This document shows positions 1-5,266 of a stretch of DNA of 64,000 nt, one piece after another. The notes under the pieces were generated by a model. It made no database searches, had not been told where the DNA came from, and saw nothing but the letters and a program-made list of their open reading frames with translations. Numbering within the stretch: the first letter of the stretch is position 1; each line of letters starts with the position of its first letter. The stretch is from Thiobacillus denitrificans ATCC 25259 (GTDB taxonomy: Bacteria; Pseudomonadota; Gammaproteobacteria; Burkholderiales; Thiobacillaceae), in assembly GCF_000012745.1 (NCBI RefSeq), contig NC_007404.1:1426001-1490000 (forward strand), written 5' to 3'. A program made the translations under genes and the position numbers.

Positions 1-274
1 CGGCAGAGTCTGCGGGAGCCGGCTGCAGGGTGTCTCCGGCCAGCAGAGCCAACTCGCCGCTGATGCCCAAGGCAGACATTACGCGCAGGTAGGTGCCCAA
101 GGAGGGGGCTGGATCGCCGGCTTCGACCGCTCGCAGCGTGTTGCGGGTAATCCCGACGCGCGCGGCCATCTCGACCGTTCCAAGCCCATTTGCTTTCCGC
201 AGCCCTTTGAGACGGTCGCCCAACTGTAGCAACAGCTGGCGTTCGAGGACAATGTTAATTTCTGAAGTGCTCAT
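1..274 (-). CDS. XRE-family HTH regulator, HipB-like antitoxin type (cut by window edge)
   Basis: The minus strand reads from an ATG at 274 off the left edge, giving 91 codons without a stop. The product begins MSTSEINIVLERQLLLQLG and contains a helix-turn-helix of the XRE type (residues about 14-70: GDRLKGLRKANGLGTVEMAARVG is the start of the helix region, followed by ITRNTLRAVEAGDP). Such short XRE proteins with the VEAGDPAPSLGTYLRVMSAL ending are common as HipB-like antitoxins upstream of hipA-type kinases. The partner gene would lie outside the window, so the toxin-antitoxin reading is inference. An inverted repeat sits right upstream of the start, as expected for autoregulation. Confidence 0.7.
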   Translation of the reverse strand, partial: MSTSEINIVLERQLLLQLGDRLKGLRKANGLGTVEMAARVGITRNTLRAVEAGDPAPSLGTYLRVMSALGISGELALLAGDTLQPAPADSA

Positions 275-276
275 TT

Positions 277-292
277 GGTTAACAACGTAACC
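277..292. promoter_or_regulatory. Inverted repeat, candidate autoregulatory operator of the XRE gene
   Basis: GGTTA (277-281) and TAACC (288-292) form a 5-6-5 inverted repeat two bases upstream of the ATG at 274. Position and symmetry fit an operator for the XRE protein encoded to its left. The operator role is inference; only the symmetry is seen. Confidence 0.4.
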
Positions 293-573
293 ATAAACTA
301 GCGCTTTGAGCAAATTATTGACCAAATTATCGGCCTGCCGTCAGCGCAGCGGGAAACATGGAAGCGCGACTTCCTTCGAGGCGCGCCCTTCATCGGCGAC
401 CACAACGAGGTGGAATGTCCCCGCCGCGCGGCGATAATGGCTGGGATTTGAGGATCGATACCCGGGCTGGGCTGGGTTTAGCAACAGTATGCGCTGGCAC
501 CCAATAGAAGGTTCTCGCGATCGGCAGTCCTGGCCACGGAAGCGGAGCCTAGCACCTCGATTAAGCCGGCCGG

Positions 574-740
574 TCATCGGCCTAAGACGTTACGCGAACG
601 TAGAACCCTCTCGCCCTTCTCGAAGAACAGCAGGTTGGTGCCGATGCTGGCGTAGGGCTTGAACACGCTGTTGGGCAGGCGAACGATGGTGTGCAGGTCG
701 CACTCCTGCAGCAGGTGTTCCTTAACCCGCCGTTCACTCC
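574..740 (-). pseudogene. Fragment of a type I restriction-modification methylase (HsdM)
   Basis: On the minus strand the reading VKEHLLQECDLHTIVRLP, NSVFKPYASIGTNLLFFEKG runs from about 740 to 600 and stops at 574. This matches the conserved HsdM stretch in which a LHTIVRLPNGVFxPYTSIxTNLLFF motif precedes the target-recognition partner. Nothing else of HsdM, and no hsdS or hsdR, is visible. It is a roughly 50-codon relic left by deletion or rearrangement near the terminus. No function is expected. Confidence 0.65.
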
Positions 741-904
741 GGCGGAGGTCAAGGGAATGCTGGGCGGGAAAACGGGCTCCCCAGAGCGCAGCACCTAAGT
801 CCCGCTAGGGCCCAGGCTCTAAGGGCCGCCAGGAGCCAGTCGTGTCGGTGGCGCCGACCCCCAGAGCCTTTCCAAAACCGTCCGGCAGCACATCTCGTAA
901 CTCA

Positions 905-1170
905 TTGATCCAAAGGGGGCGCGGTTAGCAGGTTGAACTTGTTGGCTGGCCGCTCTGTAAGTCCTTGTTTTCATGCATCCCGAGTTAGCAACATGAACTT
1001 GTTTCATCGGCTGCCATAAGTCCTTGTTTTTATTGAATCATGGTTAGCAGGCAGGCATCCACGTCGTAAGTCATTGAATCGATTGACCTTGGGTGAGCAG
1101 GTTGCAGTTGTACGATTTAGCAGCCTTAAGTTGCGATTTAGCAGGTTGCTCTGGTTCTTACACCCGCGCC
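905..1170. repeat. Degenerate ~60-bp tandem repeat array
   Basis: TTAGCA recurs at about 924, 984 and 1043, with variants near 1094 (TGAGCAG), 1127 and 1138. TAAGTC or TAAGT follows at about 957, 1017, 1067 and 1126, and CTTGTTTT twice. The spacing of the first three copies is close to 60 bp. No gene is evident. The array ends just before the first half-dif site at 1197. Its origin is unknown; it is not a CRISPR because the units are degenerate and lack uniform spacers. Confidence 0.5.
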
Positions 1171-1196
1171 TGCAGGGCTTGCTCTGAGCCTCCCAT

Positions 1197-1224
1197 AATT
1201 CGCATAATGTATATCTTCGTGGGA
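1197..1224 (+). other. Half-dif (attL-type) junction of element unit 1
   Basis: AATTCGCATAA (1197-1207) differs from the XerC arm of the intact dif at 4770 by one base. It is followed by the identical centre TGTATA (1208-1213) and then by TCTTCGTGGGA instead of the XerD arm. The same hybrid occurs at 3052-3079. This is what XerC-first strand exchange leaves on the left side of an element integrated at dif. Confidence 0.75.
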
Positions 1225-1662
1225 TCAATGGCTTACAGACGGTTTTTGTCTTTTCGTCGTCCGGTTGATCGAATCCGCCAAGAGGAACCAATTTCAGCGG
1301 GTCATAAAAAAAACTTGGGGCAATTCTTGCCATCGTAGGGCCTCCGGGGTTCGGGAACAAGTCCAGCGGGTCGCTGGCGTCGGTGCTTCGGCCGCTGGGG
1401 GCGGCCTCGAGGACGTGCTGAGGAATGCAGGCTTTCACTTCGGGGAACGGCCCGCGGTCGGTGCGCGCCGAACCGGCGGTAGCAACGAGCCAGCGGACGA
1501 CTGCTGTCCGTTGGCTCGGCTTGCAGGCTGACGCCTGTCCGGTGGGTGACCAGGTCGACGTGCTGCGCGGAATCTCGCGGAATGCAGCCATTGGGGCAGC
1601 GTCACGCCGCCGCGTCGCGCTGACGCGCTGCCGCGTGGCGTTGCCGCCTGCCTTCCGGGCGC

Positions 1663-2100
1663 TCATGCGACCCTCCGCAGCACTGGCACCTTTTCCGCGA
1701 AGGCGGGCAGGGCCGCAGGCGCAGCCGCCACGTAACGCCCTTCCACGTAACGGCGAGCGAGCCCGACGACCAGACGAAGCTGCTGAATCTCCCACGGCTG
1801 AAACGCGTAGCCCTCCGGCGTCACCAAAGCGCCGTCACGGTCGAAACGCCAGCCGTCCCACCCCTCGACGTGGACGATGGCCTTCGCGCGCATCCTGACG
1901 AGCTTGAAAGCCGGGTAGGGGATGCGGTTGCAGCCGGTCTCCCAGTTGCGCACGGTGCGCAGCGAGACGCCGAGGTATTCGGCGGCCGATTTCTGCGTCA
2001 GGCCGGCCGTCAGACGCTCGACGTGGAACTGATCGGGATCGGCCCACACGAAGTGCGGGTGACTGCGCGGCTGCTTGCGGCGGCGGTGTTTTTCAATCAT
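1663..2100 (-). CDS. Phage-type HTH regulator with C-terminal WDGWRF / PEGY domain (unit 1)
   Basis: The 145-residue product has a helix-turn-helix at about residues 30-58 (GLTQKSAAEYLGVSLRTVRN followed by WETG). A second conserved block near residues 75-110 carries GWDGWRF and TPEGYAFQPWEI. That second block resembles the DUF3653-type proteins of filamentous phages and prophages of gammaproteobacteria (recognised from memory). It probably binds DNA and controls element transcription. Its start at 2100 overlaps the preceding gene by 8 bases, so the three genes form one operon. The unit 2 copy differs mainly in the first 40 residues. Confidence 0.7.
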   Translation of the reverse strand: MIEKHRRRKQPRSHPHFVWADPDQFHVERLTAGLTQKSAAEYLGVSLRTVRNWETGCNRIPYPAFKLVRMRAKAIVHVEGWDGWRFDRDGALVTPEGYAFQPWEIQQLRLVVGLARRYVEGRYVAAAPAALPAFAEKVPVLRRVA

Positions 2101-2419
2101 CGCGGCCCCCCGTCAGAAGCTCGGCCGGAACGCCCTCGAGGTCGGCCGGAAGGCCGAAGTCGATGTCGTCGGGGTCGAAGTCCGGCCCAACGTAAGGGCG
2201 CAGTACCGCTGCTGTGCCCGCCTGCTCCCCTGCGATCGCGGCGGTGCTCGCAGGGAACGGGCAGGACGCGACCAGCTCGCCGAGACGCGAGCGCAGCACG
2301 TAGGCCGTCGCGGACAGCCCCTCGGGCTCCTCGATCCCGGTGAGGACATGCCCGATCGCGTCGGCGAGGATCGCAAGCTCCAGATGCCAGGTGTTGAGGC
2401 GGTCGGCGTGGTCGCTCAT
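2093..2419 (-). CDS. Hypothetical protein of the dif element (unit 1, full-length form)
   Basis: This 108-residue acidic product begins MSDHADRLNTWHLELAILAD and is rich in D and E toward its C-terminus (YVGPDFDPDDIDFGLPADLE). Its ATG overlaps the stop of the upstream gene in an ATGA arrangement, indicating translational coupling. No family is recognised. The copy in unit 2 keeps only the first 60 residues because of a 137-bp deletion, so the C-terminal half may be dispensable. Function unknown; accessory regulator or DNA-mimic-like role is speculation. Confidence 0.6.
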   Translation of the reverse strand: MSDHADRLNTWHLELAILADAIGHVLTGIEEPEGLSATAYVLRSRLGELVASCPFPASTAAIAGEQAGTAAVLRPYVGPDFDPDDIDFGLPADLEGVPAELLTGGRDD

Positions 2420-2724
2420 TGCTGGCCCTCCCGCTTGGCGAAGAGATACGCGGGGTTGCTCTGGCGCTGGCGTGCGGCACGCTCATCAAGGCTCAGGGGC
2501 TGGCGTTGAGGCGTCGGCTCATAACCGGGCAGCTTGCGCAGGCTGTTGCCGTTCATGGCGTCAAGCGCCAGCTTGGCGGGCGGGTAGATAGTCCATTTCT
2601 TCGTCAACGGATGCTTGCGGGCACCGACGACCTTGCCGGCCCGGCACCACCTGAGCAGACAGCCTTCGGAGACACCGATCTGCTCGGCGAAACGGCGCAG
2701 GGAGATTCCGTCATGATGGCTCAT
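2416..2724 (-). CDS. Excisionase/MerR-like small DNA-binding protein (unit 1)
   Basis: The 102-residue product begins MSHHDGISLRRFAEQIGVSE, where GISLRRFAEQIGVSEG forms the first helices of a winged-helix fold. WCRAGKVVGARKHPLTKKW continues as the wing. Such proteins act as excisionases or phage regulators. The ATG at 2724 was chosen over an upstream in-frame ATG because AGGGGG lies just before it. It is the first gene of the three-gene operon. A palindrome about 105 bp upstream (2829-2841) is a possible operator. Confidence 0.65.
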   Translation of the reverse strand: MSHHDGISLRRFAEQIGVSEGCLLRWCRAGKVVGARKHPLTKKWTIYPPAKLALDAMNGNSLRKLPGYEPTPQRQPLSLDERAARQRQSNPAYLFAKREGQQ

Positions 2725-2828
2725 GCCGCACCCCCTGTCCGGACGAAAGAATGCGGGTTTGCGGGGAGAAACGCAGCGCAAGCCCAATGCTGGTGCGGAA
2801 TCACGCGGCGAGAAAATGCGTCCGAAAA

Positions 2829-2841
2829 TGACAATTTGTCA
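2829..2841. promoter_or_regulatory. Palindrome upstream of the unit 1 operon, candidate operator
   Basis: TGACAATTTGTCA is a perfect 5-3-5 palindrome about 105 bp upstream of the first gene of the unit. At the same place in unit 2 (4546-4560) a different inverted repeat, GTCGCAA-T-TTGAGAC, shares only the core CAATTTG. The operator role is inferred from symmetry and position. Confidence 0.45.
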
Positions 2842-2879
2842 CCGAACGGACAAGTGTTACTTAGCCGGAGCAGGTAGGG

Positions 2880-2989
2880 AGTGCAACCCATTGCACTAAG
2901 TCCGGGTATTACAGAGGACCCGGACAAAACCCGGCGACCCTCGATCAAGGGTCGGGAAATCCGATCAGCGGACAGTCCCGAAACGGGAC
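2880..2989. other. Cluster of four hairpins, candidate single-strand origin or packaging region (unit 1)
   Basis: Four strong inverted repeats lie within 110 bp: AGTGCAA/TTGCACT (2880-2897), GTCCGGGT/ACCCGGAC (2900-2925), CGACCCT/AGGGTCG (2935-2954) and GTCCCG/CGGGAC (2975-2989). The whole cluster is conserved in unit 2. Filamentous phages carry similar consecutive hairpins in the intergenic region that holds plus-strand and minus-strand origins and the packaging signal. That role here is inference. Confidence 0.45.
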
Positions 2990-3051
2990 CATTCTGGGCA
3001 CGAGAGAATGCGGATTCCCGAGGCGGCACGGATTGCCTCTTCGCCTCGGTT

Positions 3052-3079
3052 ACTTCGCATAATGTATATCTTCGTGGGA
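3052..3079 (+). other. Half-dif junction between units 1 and 2
   Basis: The XerC arm ACTTCGCATAA (3052-3062) and centre TGTATA (3063-3068) are identical to the intact dif. The following TCTTCGTGGGA replaces the XerD arm and matches the junction at 1214-1224. It marks the boundary at which the two units were joined. Confidence 0.75.
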
Positions 3080-3517
3080 TCAATGGCTTACAGACGGTTT
3101 TTGTCTTTTCGTCGTCAGGTTGACAGAATCCGCCAAGAGGAACCAATTTCAGCGTGTCATAAAAAAAACTTGGGGCAATTCTTGCCATCGTAGGGCCTCC
3201 GGGGTGCGGGAACAAGTCCAGCGGGTTGCTGGCGTCAGTGCTTCGGCCGCTGGGGGCGGCCTCGAGGACGTGCTGAGATATGCGGGGTTTCACTTCGGGG
3301 AACGGCCCGCGGTCGGTACGCGCCGAACCGGCGGTAGCAACGAGCCAGCGGACGACTGCTGTCCGTTGGTTCGGCTTGCAGGCTGACGCCTGTCCGGTGA
3401 GCGCCCAGGTCGACGTGCTGCGCGGGATATCGCGGAATGCGGCCATCGGGGCAGCGTCACGCCGTCGCGCCGCGCTAAAGCGCGGCTGCGTGGCGTTGAC
3501 GCCTGCCTTCCGGGCGC

Positions 3518-3958
3518 TCATGCGACCCTCCGCAGCACTGGCACCTTTTCCGCGAAGGCGGGCAGGGCCGCTGGCGCAGCCGGCGCCACGTAACGCCCTT
3601 CCACGTAACGGCGAGCGAGCCCGACGACCAGACGAAGCTGCTGAATCTCCCACGGCTGAAACGCGTAGCCCTCCGGCGTCACCAAAGCGCCGTCACGGTC
3701 GAAACGCCAGCCGTCCCACCCCTCGACATGGACGATGGCCTTCGCGCGCATCCTGACGAGCTTGAAGGCCGGGTAGGGGATGCGGTTGCAGCCGGTCTCC
3801 CAGTTGCGCACGGTGCGCAGCGAGACGCCGAGGTATTCGGCGGCCTGCTTCTGGGTCAGACCGGCCGTCCGACGCTCGACATGGAAGCGCTCGGGATCGG
3901 CCCAGACGAAATGCGGATGCCGGCGCGGCTGCTTCTTGCGGCGGTGTTTCTCGATCAT
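3518..3958 (-). CDS. Phage-type HTH regulator with WDGWRF / PEGY domain (unit 2)
   Basis: This is the 146-residue counterpart of the gene at 1663. The helix-turn-helix reads GLTQKQAAEYLGVSLRTVRN. Residues 8-40 differ from unit 1 at several positions, whereas the C-terminal two thirds are nearly identical. The start at 3958 overlaps the preceding stop as ATGA. It probably regulates element genes; if differences in the N-terminal region alter DNA recognition they could relate to the different operator sequences of the two units (inference). Confidence 0.7.
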   Translation of the reverse strand: MIEKHRRKKQPRRHPHFVWADPERFHVERRTAGLTQKQAAEYLGVSLRTVRNWETGCNRIPYPAFKLVRMRAKAIVHVEGWDGWRFDRDGALVTPEGYAFQPWEIQQLRLVVGLARRYVEGRYVAPAAPAALPAFAEKVPVLRRVA

Positions 3959-4137
3959 GGCAGGGCCTCCGGAAACGGGCAGGCCGCGACCAGATCGGCA
4001 AGCCGGGTCCGCAGCACATAGGCCGTGGCGGACAGGCCCTCGGGCTCCTCGATCCCGGTGAGGACATGCCCGATCGCGTCGGCGAGGATGGCAAGCTCCA
4101 GATGCCAGGTGTTGAGGCGGTCGGCGTGGTCGCTCAT
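3955..4137 (-). CDS. Truncated hypothetical protein of the dif element (unit 2)
   Basis: The 60-residue product matches the first part of the 108-residue protein of unit 1 (MSDHADRLNTWHLELAILAD) and ends ACPFPEALP. A 137-bp deletion removed the acidic C-terminal half. The deletion still leaves an ATGA junction with the next gene, so coupling is preserved. Function unknown. Confidence 0.55.
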   Translation of the reverse strand: MSDHADRLNTWHLELAILADAIGHVLTGIEEPEGLSATAYVLRTRLADLVAACPFPEALP

Positions 4138-4442
4138 TGCTGGCCCTCCCGCTTGGCGAAGAGATACGCGGGGTTGCTCTGGCGCTGGCGTGCGGCACGC
4201 TCCTCAAGGCTCAGGGGCTGGCGTTGAGGCGTCGGCTCATAACCGGGCAGCTTGCGCAGGCTGTTGCCGTTCATGGCGTCAAGCGCCAGCTTGGCGGGCG
4301 GGTAGATCGTCCATTTCTTCGTCAACGGATGCTTGCGGGCACCGACGACCTTGCCGGCCCGGCACCACCTGAGCAGACAGCCTTCGGAGACGCCGATCTG
4401 CTCGGCGAAACGGCGCAGGGAGATTCCGTCATGATGGCTCAT
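4134..4442 (-). CDS. Excisionase/MerR-like small DNA-binding protein (unit 2)
   Basis: This 102-residue protein is almost identical to the one at 2416-2724, with SLEERAA in place of SLDERAA near the C-terminus. The start at 4442 has the same AGGGGG ribosome-binding site. It heads the unit 2 operon, 328 bp from the intact dif. An excisionase-like or repressor role is inferred from the winged-helix-like N-terminus. Confidence 0.65.
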   Translation of the reverse strand: MSHHDGISLRRFAEQIGVSEGCLLRWCRAGKVVGARKHPLTKKWTIYPPAKLALDAMNGNSLRKLPGYEPTPQRQPLSLEERAARQRQSNPAYLFAKREGQQ

Positions 4443-4545
4443 GCCGCACCCCCTGTCCGGACGAAAGAATGCGGGTTTGCGGGGAGAAACGCAGCGCCAG
4501 CCCAATGCTGGTGCGGAATCACGCGGCGAGAAAATGCGTCCGAAA

Positions 4546-4560
4546 GTCGCAATTTGAGAC
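4546..4560. promoter_or_regulatory. Inverted repeat upstream of the unit 2 operon, candidate operator
   Basis: GTCGCAA and TTGAGAC flank one T in a 7-1-7 imperfect inverted repeat. It occupies the same position as the palindrome at 2829 in unit 1 but has different half-sites. The operator role is inference. Confidence 0.4.
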
Positions 4561-4597
4561 TGAACGGACAAGTGTTACTTAGCCGGAGCAGGTAGGG

Positions 4598-4707
4598 AGT
4601 GCAACCCATTGCACTAAGTCCGGGTATTACAGAGGACCCGGACAAAACCCGGCGACCCTCGATCAAGGGTCGGGAAATCCGATCAGCGGACAGTCCCGAA
4701 ACGGGAC
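4598..4707. other. Cluster of four hairpins, candidate single-strand origin or packaging region (unit 2)
   Basis: The four inverted repeats described for 2880-2989 recur here at an offset of 1718 bp, with stems intact. The segment ends about 60 bp before the intact dif. See the unit 1 entry for the reasoning. Confidence 0.45.
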
Positions 4708-4769
4708 CATTCTGGGCACGAGAGAATGCGGATTCCCGAGGCGGCACGGATTGCCTCTTCGCCTCGGTT

Positions 4770-4797
4770 ACTTCGCATAATGTATATTATGTTAAAT
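4770..4797 (+). other. dif: Chromosomal dif site (XerCD recombination site)
   Basis: XerC arm ACTTCGCATAA at 4770-4780, centre TGTATA at 4781-4786 and XerD arm TTATGTTAAAT at 4787-4797. The centre and XerD arm, and most of the XerC arm, are identical to the classical E. coli dif site. XerC and XerD resolve chromosome dimers here at division, with FtsK. Its presence places this end of the window in the replication terminus. The intact site stands on the right of the element array, where the chromosome's own XerD arm should remain after integration. Confidence 0.9.
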
Positions 4798-4864
4798 AGG
4801 CAAACGTAGCACGATGGCCGCACCTCCTTTGGTATCGGTCTTGTGAAGTTGGTTTAGCTCCCCT

Positions 4865-5083
4865 TCAACCACCCTCGACCTTCGCGGACGGCGAACCCGC
4901 CGGGCCTCGAAGGCGCTGGACGCCGTAATCAAGCAGATACCAGGTGCCCAGGAAGGCGATCGCTTCCAGGGTGAAGCTGCCGAACTTGTAGAGGGCTTCG
5001 GCAACCGCCAGCGACGCGGCGAACGTGGGGAGCTGGCGCGTAAGCAGCGTTCTGGTTGGGGTCGTTCGCATGAGGCTGTACAT
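4865..5083 (-). CDS. Small predicted inner-membrane protein
   Basis: The 72-residue product has one hydrophobic stretch at about residues 34-54 (SFTLEAIAFLGTWYLLDYGV) after a region rich in T, R and A. It ends in a short polar tail. GGAGAG lies just upstream of the ATG at 5083. No family is recognised. It is the first chromosomal gene to the right of dif. Confidence 0.5.
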   Translation of the reverse strand: MYSLMRTTPTRTLLTRQLPTFAASLAVAEALYKFGSFTLEAIAFLGTWYLLDYGVQRLRGPAGSPSAKVEGG

Positions 5084-5266
5084 GGCGCTCTCCGGGTTTG
5101 TGCCGCTAGTGACTGTGTCTTCACAACTATAGTCCGCACGACGATGCCGCCGCTGTCGGTTCAGCTGTGCTGTGACGGTAATCGGGACCTTGAACCTCGT
5201 ACCGGGTCGGGTATTCGCCGCAAGCTGTCGCGCGGTCCCTTAAGGCGGAAACGACCACCGCCGCAG

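Larger units (their letters stand above)
1208..3062. mobile_element. Xer-integrated element at dif, unit 1 (1855 bp; filamentous-phage satellite-like)
   Basis: The unit runs from the centre of one half-dif to the end of the next XerC arm and is repeated head to tail by unit 2. It encodes three overlapping small genes on the minus strand (2416-2724, 2093-2419, 1663-2100) and a hairpin-rich segment at 2829-2989. No Rep, Zot, coat or integrase gene is seen, which fits elements that borrow the host XerCD recombinase and need a helper. The family assignment (inovirus satellite or remnant) is inference from site structure, size, regulators and hairpins. Confidence 0.65.
3063..4780. mobile_element. 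Xer-integrated element at dif, unit 2 (1718 bp)
   Basis: This second head-to-tail copy lies between the half-dif at 3052 and the intact dif at 4770. Compared with unit 1 it is 137 bp shorter, all of the loss falling inside the middle gene. Scattered substitutions occur in the 5' part of the third gene and in the 3' non-coding part, while other stretches are almost identical, giving a mosaic appearance. It encodes the same three-gene operon and the same hairpin cluster. Confidence 0.65.

Noticed and set aside
905-1170. CRISPR array or integron attC sites
   Set aside because: The units are degenerate, spacing is irregular after the third copy, and the ends do not match attC core sites (GTTRRRY/RYYYAAC).
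1004-1795. 263-codon minus-strand frame across the first half-dif
   Set aside because: It runs from the element into host sequence, is rich in R, S and P, and has no family match. Unit differences in this frame are mostly non-synonymous.
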